Shown here in pieces: positions 16,435-24,253 of a stretch of DNA of 32,603 nucleotides; positions within the stretch are counted from its first letter, which is position 1, and every line of letters starts with the position of its first letter. The DNA comes from CAZADA01 sp964636945. GTDB taxonomy: Bacteria > Pseudomonadota > Alphaproteobacteria > Caulobacterales > Maricaulaceae. The stretch covers positions 1-32,603 of the forward strand of contig CAZWVH010000033.1 of assembly GCA_964636945.1 (NCBI GenBank). The letters run 5' to 3'. The translations under genes were made by a program, and so were the position numbers. The notes beneath the pieces are model-generated. The model saw only the letters and a list, made by a program, of their open reading frames with translations. It did no database searches and was not told where the DNA came from.

Positions 16435-17205
16435 ATGTCTAAGCGTCAATCACAAGAAGCGACCGCATCGGTCCTGCGCGCCCCATTCGCCGGCTTGAAG
16501 GCGGATGGCATTGGCAAGTCATTTCGCGGCCGACAGGTGGTCAAAAATGTGAGCCTCACGGTTCAGCGCGGCGAAGTGGTGGGACTGCTCGGTCCCAACG
16601 GAGCGGGCAAAACCACATGCTTTTACATGATTACCGGTTTGATCTCGGTGGACTTTGGCCGGATCTTGCTCGACGGCGAGGAGATCACGCAGTTCCCCAT
16701 GTATCAGCGCGCACGGTTGGGTGTGGGCTATCTACCCCAAGAGGCGTCGATTTTTCGCGGGCTCACGGTCGAACAAAATGTGCTGAGCGTGGTGGAGCTG
16801 GTGGAAAGCCAGAAAACGCGCAGACGCGAAATCGTCGATAGTCTCCTTGCCGAATTGCACATCGAACACATCCGCACATCGTCAGCCCTCGCATTATCAG
16901 GCGGGGAGCGGCGACGCGTGGAGATCGCGCGCGCCCTGGCCACTGGCCCTTCTTTCATCTTGCTCGATGAACCTTTTGCAGGCGTTGACCCCCTGGCTGT
17001 GAGCGATATTCGCGATTTGATAATCTATCTCAAGCAAAGAGGTATCGGTGTCCTCATCACCGACCACAATGTGCGTGAGACGTTGGAGATTGTGGACCGC
17101 GCGTCAATCCTTTTTGAAGGCGAAGTGCTTTATGAAGGAGACCCAGCTTCGGTTCGCGACAACCCGGAAGTGCGCCGAGTTTATCTGGGGGATCGATTTA
17201 ACTAA
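16435..17205 (+). CDS. lptB: LPS export ABC transporter ATP-binding protein LptB
   Basis: 256 residues with the complete ABC ATPase set: Walker A GPNGAGKTT (53-61), Q-loop in GYLPQEASIFRGLTVEQNV, signature LSGGERRRVEIARAL, Walker B FILLDEPFAGVDP and H-loop ITDHNVRETL. SIFRGLTVEQNV and DHNVRET are typical of LptB. It powers extraction of lipopolysaccharide from the inner membrane by LptFG. About 20 extra N-terminal residues precede the first ABC strand. No clear ribosome site is seen; a -10-like GCTAGAGTC just upstream suggests a leaderless or internally initiated transcript. Genes for LptF/G are not in the window. Confidence 0.95.
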   Translation: MSKRQSQEATASVLRAPFAGLKADGIGKSFRGRQVVKNVSLTVQRGEVVGLLGPNGAGKTTCFYMITGLISVDFGRILLDGEEITQFPMYQRARLGVGYLPQEASIFRGLTVEQNVLSVVELVESQKTRRREIVDSLLAELHIEHIRTSSALALSGGERRRVEIARALATGPSFILLDEPFAGVDPLAVSDIRDLIIYLKQRGIGVLITDHNVRETLEIVDRASILFEGEVLYEGDPASVRDNPEVRRVYLGDRFN

Positions 17206-17229
17206 TTATCCGGGTCAAGGAGAGCGCCG

Positions 17230-18762
17230 GTGCCCTTGCACCAGAGGTTAGAGCTTCGGCAGGGTCAATCCCTGGTCATGACCCCGCAATTGCAGCAAGC
17301 GATTAAACTGCTGCAGTTCTCAAACCTCGAGCTGGCGGAATTCGTCGATGCCGAGCTTGAGCGCAATCCCTTGCTGGTGCGTGAGGACCCAGAGTCCGAC
17401 GGTGGCCGATCCCATGATGGCCAAGACGGCGACAACGCCAACAGAACCGAGGACGGCGCCAACGCCACTTCTGAGTTTGGCGAACTGTCGATCTCCGATG
17501 CAGGCCCATCCACTGGCGCTGAAAGCGCACTCGACGCCGACTATGAAAGCCTCAATCCAGAATCAACCCGCGAGGAATTGTCCTCCCCCGATCCGCTCAG
17601 CGCGGCCCAAAGCCGGATTAGCACGCCCTCCTCAACCGGTTCATCGGACTTTGCTCCCATCGACTCGACCCCCGCAGCCAAAAACCTCAAGCACCATTTG
17701 GCGGAACAGTTGGCGATGGCGCCATGCACCCCGGCCATGCGCTTGATCGGCAGCGCGTTGATCGAACTGGTGGATGATGACGGTTACTTACGCGCAGAAA
17801 CTGACGACATCGCGAAACGATTGGGGGCCGCGCCCGGTCTCGTCGACCAGATGGTCACCGTGATGCAGGGTTTTGAGCCGGCAGGGATCATGGCGCGTGA
17901 TCTCAAGGAATGTCTTGCCCTTCAGCTCAAGGACAGAAACCGTTTTGACCCCGCCATCGAAGCCCTCGTCAACAATCTGGAGCTACTGGCCCGGCATGAT
18001 CTGAAGTCCTTGCGCCAATTGTGCGGCGTGGATGATGAAGACATGGCCGACATGATTGCCGAGTTGCGCGCGCTCACGCCAAAACCTGGCTTGAGCTTCG
18101 GAGGCGAGCCCACAGTGGCCGTGTCTCCCGATGTCTTTGTCAGACAAACGGAAAACGGCGCCTGGGCCGTGGAGCTCAACACTGATACACTGCCGCGCGT
18201 GCTCTTGGACTCAAAATACTATGCTGAAGTCAATGCCGGTGTGCGCACCGCAAATGAGCGCGAATTCATCACCGAGTGCCATCAGACGGCGAGCTGGCTG
18301 GTGCGCAGCTTGGCGCAGCGGGCTCAAACCATTTTGAAAGTCGCCTCAGAAATCGTGCGCCAACAAGATGGATTCTTAGCAGAGGGCATTTCGAAATTGC
18401 GCCCGCTCAATTTGAAGACCATCGCCGACGCCATTGATATGCACGAGTCCACCGTGAGCCGGGTTACCTCGAACAAGTTTATGGCGACACCACGAGGCGT
18501 TTTCGAACTCAAATACTTCTTCACCGCGGCGATTCCCGCGCGCGATGGCGGCGAGGCGCACTCTGCAGAATCGGTGCGTCATATGATTAAGTCCATGATC
18601 GATAAGGAAGAACCCAACTCTGTTCTTTCGGACGACCGGATCGTGGAACTGCTTGAGGACCTTGGCGTGGACATTGCACGCCGGACAGTGGCCAAATATC
18701 GCGAGGCGATGAACATTCCATCCTCAGTCCAACGCAGACGCATGCTGCGCCGAGCCTCATAA
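17230..18762 (+). CDS. rpoN: RNA polymerase sigma-54 factor
   Basis: 510 residues. Region I is at the N-terminus (LELRQGQSLVMTPQLQQAIK followed by LLQFSNLELAEF, the activator-contact helix); region II is a long acidic linker (about 50-150); then come the core-binding domain (SALIELVDDDGYLRAETDDI), the HTH (LKTIADAIDMHESTVSRVTS) and the RpoN box ARRTVAKYRE near residue 483, which reads the -24 promoter element. The start codon is GTG with AAGGAGA eight bases upstream and gives the usual N-terminus. It follows lptB by 24 bases and precedes hpf and ptsN, the classical rpoN cluster. Sigma-54 needs enhancer-binding ATPases, none of which is encoded here. Confidence 0.96.
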   Translation: MPLHQRLELRQGQSLVMTPQLQQAIKLLQFSNLELAEFVDAELERNPLLVREDPESDGGRSHDGQDGDNANRTEDGANATSEFGELSISDAGPSTGAESALDADYESLNPESTREELSSPDPLSAAQSRISTPSSTGSSDFAPIDSTPAAKNLKHHLAEQLAMAPCTPAMRLIGSALIELVDDDGYLRAETDDIAKRLGAAPGLVDQMVTVMQGFEPAGIMARDLKECLALQLKDRNRFDPAIEALVNNLELLARHDLKSLRQLCGVDDEDMADMIAELRALTPKPGLSFGGEPTVAVSPDVFVRQTENGAWAVELNTDTLPRVLLDSKYYAEVNAGVRTANEREFITECHQTASWLVRSLAQRAQTILKVASEIVRQQDGFLAEGISKLRPLNLKTIADAIDMHESTVSRVTSNKFMATPRGVFELKYFFTAAIPARDGGEAHSAESVRHMIKSMIDKEEPNSVLSDDRIVELLEDLGVDIARRTVAKYREAMNIPSSVQRRRMLRRAS

Positions 18763-18852
18763 GGCGCTATCATGTGACCATGTGGGACTGGAGGGCATCA
18801 TTCGGCCGGGGTTAAGGTCGCGGCGCGCGAGCGTCATCGCAAGGAGCTGCTT

Positions 18853-19497
18853 ATGCAAGTCCAAGTCGTCAGCAAAGGAATCGACGCCAGTGAGGCGCTG
18901 CGTGAACGCGTCACCGAGCGCATGGAAGAGGCCGTCGCCAAATACTTCAACAATCGCCCCGGTGAAGCTTTTGTAACAGTGTCCAAGGAAGGCCACGGAT
19001 TTCGAGCCGATCTCTCTCTACACTTGCCATCTGGCGCCATGCTGCAAACTCGTGGCGATGGCGGGGAGGCGTATTCGGCTGTTGACGCTGCACTTGCTCG
19101 TGTGGAAAAGCGTTTGCGACGCTATAAGCGCAAATTGGTCGATCATCGACAGGGCAAAGACCAGGGCCAAACCGTGCCCGCATCATTGGTGGTGTTAGAA
19201 AGTGACTATCAAGGCGCAGACTTTGATGATGCTGACCTTGATGACACCAATTTTGATGACACCGACGATGTTGCCGACTCAGACTACCATGCTGAAGGTC
19301 CGGCCGATCCGATCGTAATAGCTGAGACGACTGCAGAGTTGCCGGTGCTCACGGTGGGTATGGCAGTTCATGAGATGGACTTGACTCACAGTCCGGTTCT
19401 GATGTTTCGCAATGCAGCGCACGGTGCGCTCAACATCGTCTACCGCCGTCCCGATGGCCATATCGGATGGATTGATCCCGAACGCCCCCGGGCGTAA
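18853..19497 (+). CDS. hpf: Long-form ribosome hibernation promoting factor
   Basis: 214 residues. The N-terminal S30AE domain (about 1-100: VQVVSKGIDASEALRERVTE, SLHLPSGAMLQTRGDGGEAY, ALARVEKRLRRYKRKL) binds the decoding centre of idle ribosomes. The C-terminal domain (about 155-214: PVLTVGMAVHEMDLTHSPVL, MFRNAAHGALNIVYRRPDGH) mediates dimerisation of the long form. Between them is a very acidic linker with three pentapeptide-like units (see separate finding). The ATG has AAGGAG six bases upstream. Usual location after rpoN; in many proteobacteria this gene is stationary-phase controlled, but I see no promoter evidence here. Confidence 0.94.
   Translation: MQVQVVSKGIDASEALRERVTERMEEAVAKYFNNRPGEAFVTVSKEGHGFRADLSLHLPSGAMLQTRGDGGEAYSAVDAALARVEKRLRRYKRKLVDHRQGKDQGQTVPASLVVLESDYQGADFDDADLDDTNFDDTDDVADSDYHAEGPADPIVIAETTAELPVLTVGMAVHEMDLTHSPVLMFRNAAHGALNIVYRRPDGHIGWIDPERPRA
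19216..19260 (+). repeat. In-frame 15-bp triplicate in hpf encoding acidic pentapeptides
   Basis: Three 15-base units translate to ADFDD, ADLDD and TNFDD (residues 122-136), a regular (A/T)(D/N)(F/L)DD pattern in the interdomain linker of HPF. The nucleotide repeats are imperfect (GATGAT/GATGAC variation), so the protein pattern seems to be maintained rather than freshly duplicated. Confidence 0.75.
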
Positions 19498-19524
19498 CGC
19501 GTTCGCCAAACATTGAGGCACTGA

Positions 19525-20013
19525 ATGAGTTTGCTTGAACTGATTCCAGATGACGGGATCGTCCTGGAGTTAACCGCCACGAGTAAAAAGCATCTGTTCC
19601 AGGAGCTATCCAGTCGGGCCGGTGAAATCTTTAAAATTGACGCACGCGCAATTTTTGACGCAGTTGTCGAACGCGAGCGGCTCGGCTCCACCGGCATTGG
19701 CGGTGGGGTCGCTATCCCCCATGCCCGCATGGCTGAGCTGACAAAAGTCCGGGCCCTGTTCGCGCGATTGTCATCGCCGGTTGAATTCGATGCAGTGGAC
19801 GAGCGGCCAGTCGATCTCGTGTTTTTGCTCATCGCTCCAGAAGACGCGAGCGCGGATCACCTGCGGGCGTTGGCGCGCATCAGCCGCGCCATGAAACGCA
19901 GTGAGTTTGCCGATCGCGTCCGCGGAGCTGTGGGACGTGACGCGGTGGCCGCGCTATTCACCGAGCCGACCACCGCGGAAAAAGCAAATTCGGAAGAGAC
20001 CAATCCTGCTTAG
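19525..20013 (+). CDS. ptsN: PTS IIA-like nitrogen regulatory protein (EIIA-Ntr)
   Basis: 162 residues, the usual length for EIIA-Ntr plus a short polar tail. The phosphorylatable histidine is His66 in GGVAIPHARM, preceded by RERLGSTGIG; the later VDLVFLLIAPEDASADHLRA is also diagnostic. The protein receives phosphate from the nitrogen PTS (PtsP/NPr) and regulates potassium transport, nitrogen and carbon responses by protein contacts. The ATG has GAGG six bases upstream. Last gene of the rnd-lpt-rpoN-hpf-ptsN run; it converges on the DUF1150 gene only 21 bases away, with no obvious terminator between. Confidence 0.95.
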   Translation: MSLLELIPDDGIVLELTATSKKHLFQELSSRAGEIFKIDARAIFDAVVERERLGSTGIGGGVAIPHARMAELTKVRALFARLSSPVEFDAVDERPVDLVFLLIAPEDASADHLRALARISRAMKRSEFADRVRGAVGRDAVAALFTEPTTAEKANSEETNPA

Positions 20014-20034
20014 CAAGATGGAGCGCCCTGAAGA

Positions 20035-20295
20035 TTAGTGCGCGCTCACCGGATTGAGGTCGTGGCCACGCGCTGTGGCGAACGCGGTGTCCCGGTCATC
20101 AAGCACGGCGAGCCGTGATCCATCCGACGCGTGCACCGCATACCAAATGGCGCCCTCTTTGACGGTGACATCGCGCATGGGTGTGTCCGCCAATACATCA
20201 GCGGCCGGAACTTCGCGCACGTAAACCATGTTTGGGCCGCCCATGGCGGCAAGTTCCTCGGTGGAAACGATGGGGTGTTCTACTCGTTGTGTCAT
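20035..20295 (-). CDS. DUF1150 family protein
   Basis: 86 residues of the small DUF1150 family, which is largely alphaproteobacterial and commonly next to a small heat-shock gene, as here. Visible core: STEELAAMGGPNMVYVREVP and EGAIWYAVHASDGSRLAVLD, then DRDTAFATARGHDLNPVSAH. No signal peptide or membrane segment. The ATG has GGAG seven bases upstream. It follows the hsp20 gene by 55 bases and is probably cotranscribed with it, suggesting a role in the heat response. Biochemical function unknown. Confidence 0.88.
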   Translation of the reverse strand: MTQRVEHPIVSTEELAAMGGPNMVYVREVPAADVLADTPMRDVTVKEGAIWYAVHASDGSRLAVLDDRDTAFATARGHDLNPVSAH

Positions 20296-20350
20296 ACTCT
20301 GTCTCCAATTCGGACGACGTTACGCCTAGAGGCCCGTTTTGGCGCCTCCT

Positions 20351-20764
20351 TCAGCACATACTCGTTTCGATGGCGATGGGTTTGATTGGCTCGGCCTCGT
20401 TTCGCCAACGCAGATCAATGTGCAGCAATCCACGTTCACACCAGGCGCGTTCAACTTCAACTCCATCCGCCAACACAAAGGTGCGTTGAAAACGACGAGC
20501 GGCAATCCCGCGATGCAGGTAAACCCGCTCTTGCGGATCGTCGCGACGTCCATGCACCACCAGTTGGGCGCCTTGAGTTTGAGCCGAGAGGTCATCGGGA
20601 CGAAACCCGGCCACCGCAAGAGTTAAGCGAAGACGCGTCTCGTCAATTTCCTCAATATTGTATGGCGGATAGCCATCTGAACTCCGCGCTGCACGTTCGG
20701 CAAGCAATTGCATCTGGCCGAAACCTAGCAATACCGGACTGTCCATCCACGACGCTCGCGCCAT
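20351..20764 (-). CDS. Small heat-shock protein, Hsp20/IbpA-like
   Basis: 137 residues with an alpha-crystallin domain: PPYNIEEIDETRLRLTLAVA, GFRPDDLSAQTQGAQLVVHG, the IbpA-type loop RVYLHRGIAARRFQRTFVLA and the strand ERGLLHIDLRW. Hsp20 proteins hold unfolding proteins for later refolding by DnaK/ClpB. The ATG has AAGGG six bases upstream. A sigma-32-like CTTGAA and an inverted repeat lie upstream, and the ribosome site sits in a possible small hairpin. The DUF1150 gene follows. Confidence 0.92.
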   Translation of the reverse strand: MARASWMDSPVLLGFGQMQLLAERAARSSDGYPPYNIEEIDETRLRLTLAVAGFRPDDLSAQTQGAQLVVHGRRDDPQERVYLHRGIAARRFQRTFVLADGVEVERAWCERGLLHIDLRWRNEAEPIKPIAIETSMC

Positions 20765-20876
20765 ACAAGGCCCTTCTCAAGCCGTCCAACGAGATCGACC
20801 CATACGGCGTCGATCACATCTTAAAAGATGAGATGCGCAAAGACAGACTTCAAGCTCATGTGGGGAACGCCAAGCG
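20765..20876 (-). promoter_or_regulatory. Candidate heat-shock (sigma-32) promoter and leader of hsp20
   Basis: On the minus strand CTTGAA (20854-20849) matches the sigma-32 -35 element; a TCTCATCT at 20833-20826, 15 bases on, is a partial match to the -10 CCCCATNT. A perfect 6+6 inverted repeat CATCTT-TT-AAGATG overlaps this at 20817-20830. Close to the start, GGCUU could pair with AAGGGCC around the ribosome site with loop GAG, as in RNA thermometers. All by eye. Confidence 0.4.
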
Positions 20877-21563
20877 TTACAACGTGATCCGGATGCTCGC
20901 TATGCCTTCGTGAACCTTCACATCACGGGAGAATTGATCGAGCATGATTTCTTCGCCGCCCAGGCCTGGGAAGTCAGTTCCAGTCAACGCGCCATCAAAC
21001 TCAACTTCACCCAAATCTGAGTAACGATAGGCCACATCGAGGGCAATCCGGTCAAAGAGATCCAATGCCAACCCGCCGGTGAAAAAGTAGGATCCTGTCG
21101 TGCTTGCGTCCTGGGAGAAGGACACGCCGCTCCCTAAGTCTTCGCCCGAGATCACGATGGTGTCAGGATCAAACCGCGTCGCGCCAACGCCTGCGCCCAC
21201 AAACGGCTCGATAAATGGGATAGGATCGGGAATATCATAGTACAGTCCCGCAAAAGCCGACAATGAGTCCAGTCCCGGCGTATTCACCGATAGATCGGTG
21301 AAGTCGATCAAATCATTCACCGCGCCGAGCTGCTCCACTTCAAGTTCGCCGCGGTAGGACAGGGTGGCGTCCGTGCGAAATCCCAGTGGCAGATTGAAAC
21401 CCACGCCGCCACCGTAGACAATGGACGCTCCAAAGTCGTCCGTGCCCGCGCCCCCCGCGTCCGCACGTAAATACAAGTCTTGAGCCAAAGCAGCTGGCGA
21501 CGACGCCATGAAGAATGCGCCCAGGCCGGCTGCAACCGTAAAAACAACGCGTTGTGTGGTCAC
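20877..21563 (-). CDS. Small outer-membrane beta-barrel protein (OmpA-like/opacity family)
   Basis: 228 residues. An N-terminal signal peptide (TTQRVVFTVAAGLGAFFMAS, cleavage near ALA-QDL) precedes alternating amphipathic strands typical of an eight-stranded barrel: SIVYGGGVGFNLPLGFRTDA, LSYRGELEVEQ, FAGLYYDIPDP, EPFVGAGVGATRF, GSYFFTGGLALDLFDRIALD, VAYRYSDLGEVEF. The frame is open from 21626, but the GTG at 21563 has a strong GAGGAG site six bases upstream and starts the signal peptide. The C-terminal residue is Leu (SIRITL) rather than the usual aromatic. An inverted repeat sits upstream at 21620-21644. Role probably structural or adhesive; not determinable. Confidence 0.82.
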   Translation of the reverse strand: MTTQRVVFTVAAGLGAFFMASSPAALAQDLYLRADAGGAGTDDFGASIVYGGGVGFNLPLGFRTDATLSYRGELEVEQLGAVNDLIDFTDLSVNTPGLDSLSAFAGLYYDIPDPIPFIEPFVGAGVGATRFDPDTIVISGEDLGSGVSFSQDASTTGSYFFTGGLALDLFDRIALDVAYRYSDLGEVEFDGALTGTDFPGLGGEEIMLDQFSRDVKVHEGIASIRITL

Positions 21564-21619
21564 GAAAGACTCCTCATTGCTGGTGCGGCTGCCCCCAACA
21601 CGAGTCGCACTGTCCCTAT

Positions 21620-21644
21620 CGAACATAGGCTTTGCTAATGTTCG
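21620..21644. promoter_or_regulatory. Inverted repeat upstream of the outer-membrane protein gene
   Basis: CGAACAT and ATGTTCG form perfect 7-base arms separated by 11 bases, 57 bases upstream of the GTG start. It may be an operator or a hairpin in the 5' leader. No known regulator motif recognised. Confidence 0.4.
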
Positions 21645-21716
21645 GTTACCGGTCGCTCATCGCTCCCGATTCGATGGTCCTGGTCAACGATCAAACAACA
21701 GCCGACAAAACCAAGG

Positions 21717-21938
21717 CTACTTAACTAAGCCCTTAAATTTGTCCTTAAAGCGGCTGACGCGCCCGCCGCGATCCAGCAATGTCTGATTGCCACCAGTCCA
21801 CGCCGGATGCGTGCGTGGATCGATATCCAGTTGCAGCGTGTCGCCTTCCGCGCCATAGGTGGAACGGGTCTGATATGTTGTGCCGTCGGTCATAACCACG
21901 GTAATCATGTGGTAATCGGGATGACCCTCTTTTTTCAC
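21717..21938 (-). CDS. rpmE: 50S ribosomal protein L31
   Basis: 73 residues, close to the family norm: KKEGHPDYHMITVVMTDGTT, TRSTYGAEGDTLQLDIDP, THPAWTGGNQTLLDRGGRVS, RFKDKFKGL. It has no cysteines, so it is the zinc-independent form, as usual in alphaproteobacteria. The frame is open to 21995, but the GTG at 21938 with AAGGAG seven bases upstream gives the family N-terminus MKKEGHPDYH. It is a monocistronic-looking gene on the minus strand, divergent from the paraoxonase-like gene. It helps bridge the ribosomal subunits. Confidence 0.96.
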   Translation of the reverse strand: MKKEGHPDYHMITVVMTDGTTYQTRSTYGAEGDTLQLDIDPRTHPAWTGGNQTLLDRGGRVSRFKDKFKGLVK

Positions 21939-22084
21939 CGCGCGACTCCTTCTGTCTTGGTTGCCGGCGGAATGTGACCGACAGGACTTTTCCAATGCGT
22001 TGGCGGGGGATACCTAAAACCAGTGGCAAGAGCAAGAAGTCCGACGCAGAATCGGTCTGAACAATTGCTTCGAGCGAGGTTGAA

Positions 22085-23179
22085 ATGGTGAGAAGTGTTT
22101 TGGTGATCCTGGTCGTGGTGTTCGGCGCCATTGCGCTGCGCGCCACGTTGAGCATGACGGGGGCGGGAGAAACCACGGCGCTCATCCCACGATTTGACGG
22201 ACAGTGCATAGAAAGAGCCGAATTGGGGCACACCGTGGATATCGCGGTGGGCTGGCAAGCTGAAACCATATTGCGCATCGGCGAACACGGCGTGGACCGC
22301 GTGGATTTAGCGGGCACATCCAATCCCGGAGAATTCAAAACCGTTACGATCTTATCCGACCGAAATGAGTCCAGAGACCAAAAGGCGATCGGACACTCCG
22401 CTGCTATTGACGCCATTGCGCGCGGCGAACAACGCGTTGCCTTTACGGCTGAACGGATAAACGGCGCAGTTTCAGTGAAACGTCTCAGACTGTCTGGCGT
22501 TGGTCAGGTGGACGACGTGACTGACATGGCGTCGATCGAAAACGTGGCCGCCGATACCTTGCTTTCCATTGCAGCCATCGATGACCAAACCGCAATCCTC
22601 GCCTTAGCAGAATCTCCGGCGCGTGGGCTGTTTGACGCCATGCTCGGTAGAATGTCAGTGCGCAATGGCAAGCTGCTATCGGTAACCGCTGATGGTCAGA
22701 TTGCCGAGATCGCCACTAATCTGCAGACGCCCACCGACCTGATTTATCGTGATGAGACGGGGCAGCTTTATGTTGCTGAAGTGGGCTTTCGCGGCTTTTC
22801 AGTATGGAGACGCGGCGCAGCTGGCGGATTCGAACGCCTTGATCGGGTGCGTGTGAACAATGCGCCCGGCCGAATTGCCATGGACGCCGACGACGTGCTC
22901 TGGGCCACCATGCACCCCAAGACTTTGAGCTGGCTCTCTGGGGCCCAATCCGGCCCCACGCAAGTGGCGCTGTTCGACTTTGACGCGAAGGTTGGCGACC
23001 AAATCTATTTGAGCGTGGACGGGCCCATCTCGGCGGGCGTGGCCGCCTACGTGAATACGCGCACGCAGCGCATGCTGATTTTTGGACCACATGAGAGCGG
23101 GCTCGATTGTCGCTTGCCTGATGTTTGGCGTCACTCCGAGGCCCATCCTGCACAACGGCCCATCGTCACTGATGACTAA
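22085..23179 (+). CDS. Membrane-anchored paraoxonase/arylesterase-like beta-propeller, probably without the catalytic calcium site
   Basis: 364 residues. An N-terminal hydrophobic anchor (about 3-22) precedes a six-bladed-propeller-like domain. It has only two cysteines, Cys41 (FDGQCIERAELG) and Cys342 (GLDCRLPD), at places equivalent to the Cys42-Cys353 disulfide of human PON1. Other stretches line up with PON1 by eye: LIYRDETGQLYVAEVGFRGF, NNAPGRIAMDADDVLWATMH, ISAGVAAYVNTRTQRMLIFG. The calcium-binding Asn/Asp positions of PON1 seem replaced (GR instead of DN before IAMDAD; TD instead of NG before LIYRD). It may therefore be a non-enzymatic or altered-activity relative. A GAGG lies five bases from the ATG. 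It converges on the SDR gene with interlocking stop codons. Confidence 0.65.
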   Translation: MVRSVLVILVVVFGAIALRATLSMTGAGETTALIPRFDGQCIERAELGHTVDIAVGWQAETILRIGEHGVDRVDLAGTSNPGEFKTVTILSDRNESRDQKAIGHSAAIDAIARGEQRVAFTAERINGAVSVKRLRLSGVGQVDDVTDMASIENVAADTLLSIAAIDDQTAILALAESPARGLFDAMLGRMSVRNGKLLSVTADGQIAEIATNLQTPTDLIYRDETGQLYVAEVGFRGFSVWRRGAAGGFERLDRVRVNNAPGRIAMDADDVLWATMHPKTLSWLSGAQSGPTQVALFDFDAKVGDQIYLSVDGPISAGVAAYVNTRTQRMLIFGPHESGLDCRLPDVWRHSEAHPAQRPIVTDD

Positions 23180-23976
23180 CCTTGATCGGGCATCACCGTG
23201 TTCAGCGCCCGACGGCCGCCGTCCACATAGATGATCTCCCCCGTGATGTAGCTGGCCTTTTCCGACGCAAGAAACGACACCACATGCGCCACTTCGTCCG
23301 GATCGGCGATACGGCCAAGCGGGGTCCTTGAGAGCACTGTTTTCATGGCGTCCGGATTGCCCAAGACAGCGCGCAACACGTCAGTATTGACGCTACCAGG
23401 AGCCACGGCATTGACGCGCACACCCTTGCGCGCCAGCGACAACGCCATGTTGCGCGTGAGCTGATCAAGCCCGCCTTTGGACACGTTGTAAGCCAATTGA
23501 TCGGGCATGGCGGTCACTGCATTGACCGAGGAAATATTGATGATGGAGTAGCGCCTGCTCGCCGCACTGACCCGATCTTGTTCGGCGTCCATTTGCGCGA
23601 CCATTTGCCGCGCGACAGCTTGAGACGCCACAAATGCGCCGCGCAAATTCACTCGCAACACGCGATCGAACGCATGTTCCTCCAATGTTAGAATATCGCC
23701 AGGATCAATGATGCCCGCATTGTTGACCAACACGTCAATGCGCCCAAAGGCTGAGAGCGTTTCCGCCATCAAATTGTGAACCGAAAGTCGCTCGCCAACA
23801 TCGCAGCGTACGGAAACAGCGCGGTCTGGCCCAAACTCGGCCGCAACACGCTCGCCTTCGGCTTCATCAATGTCGGCAATGACAACCTTTGCGCCTTGAT
23901 CAATAAATAAACGCGCACATGCAAGGCCGATCCCTCGTGCGGCCCCTGTTACGACCACAACGCGCGGCTTCGCCAT
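23176..23976 (-). CDS. Short-chain dehydrogenase/reductase (SDR, FabG-like)
   Basis: 266 residues of a classical SDR. Coenzyme motif TGAARGIG near residue 10, Asp in VVIADIDEAEG that hints at NAD(H) preference, NNAG motif (VLVNNAGIID), catalytic Ser in INISSVNAVT, catalytic Tyr and Lys in AYNVSKGGLD, then RVNAVAPGSVNTD and the C-terminal YITGEIIYVDGGRRALN. Substrate unknown. The ATG at 23976 has GAGG six bases upstream; six extra codons in the longer frame are unlikely. The stop codon overlaps that of the convergent paraoxonase-like gene by four bases. Confidence 0.92.
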   Translation of the reverse strand: MAKPRVVVVTGAARGIGLACARLFIDQGAKVVIADIDEAEGERVAAEFGPDRAVSVRCDVGERLSVHNLMAETLSAFGRIDVLVNNAGIIDPGDILTLEEHAFDRVLRVNLRGAFVASQAVARQMVAQMDAEQDRVSAASRRYSIINISSVNAVTAMPDQLAYNVSKGGLDQLTRNMALSLARKGVRVNAVAPGSVNTDVLRAVLGNPDAMKTVLSRTPLGRIADPDEVAHVVSFLASEKASYITGEIIYVDGGRRALNTVMPDQG

Positions 23977-24082
23977 AGTTTTCCTCGCTCCCACAATCCG
24001 CTGAATTCAACACGGGTGGGCAGTCATAACCGGGCGCGCATTGCAAATAAATCCGTTACGCCCGGACAGCACTCAGTTGAGC

Positions 24083-24253
24083 CTAAGCCCCAGCTCTCAG
24101 TGAGAGCATTTCGTCTTTAAGTTTGAGTTTATGTTTTTTCAGTTCTGCAATCCGAGCTAAATCTGCTGACGGTCGTTTGAGTTCGTCCGCCAATGCCGCG
24201 TCCAAAGCAGTGTGACGATTGGCCAATTCGCGAATTCGCGCTTCAACAGCCAT
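24083..24253 (-). CDS. YdcH family (DUF465) small coiled-coil protein
   Basis: 56 residues, almost all helical and highly charged, with the DUF465 pattern: RIRELANRHTALDAALADEL, then LARIAELKKHKLKLKDEMLS. The ATG at 24253 has a perfect AAGGAGG six bases upstream, so the longer frame is not needed. It is divergent from ubiX and shows clear likeness to the C-terminal segment of the protein at 24969-25745 (shared ALDAA and LKxxKLxLKDE). Function unknown; such proteins are often abundant. Confidence 0.88.
   Translation of the reverse strand: MAVEARIRELANRHTALDAALADELKRPSADLARIAELKKHKLKLKDEMLSLRAGA

Noticed and set aside
21722..21740. TTAA-N8-TTAA resembling a CtrA box
   Set aside because: Spacing is eight rather than seven and it lies inside the 3' end of rpmE, not in a promoter.
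21745..22416. 223-codon minus-strand open frame over rpmE and the paraoxonase-like gene
   Set aside because: Overlaps two well-supported genes in a different frame and shows no coherent domain.
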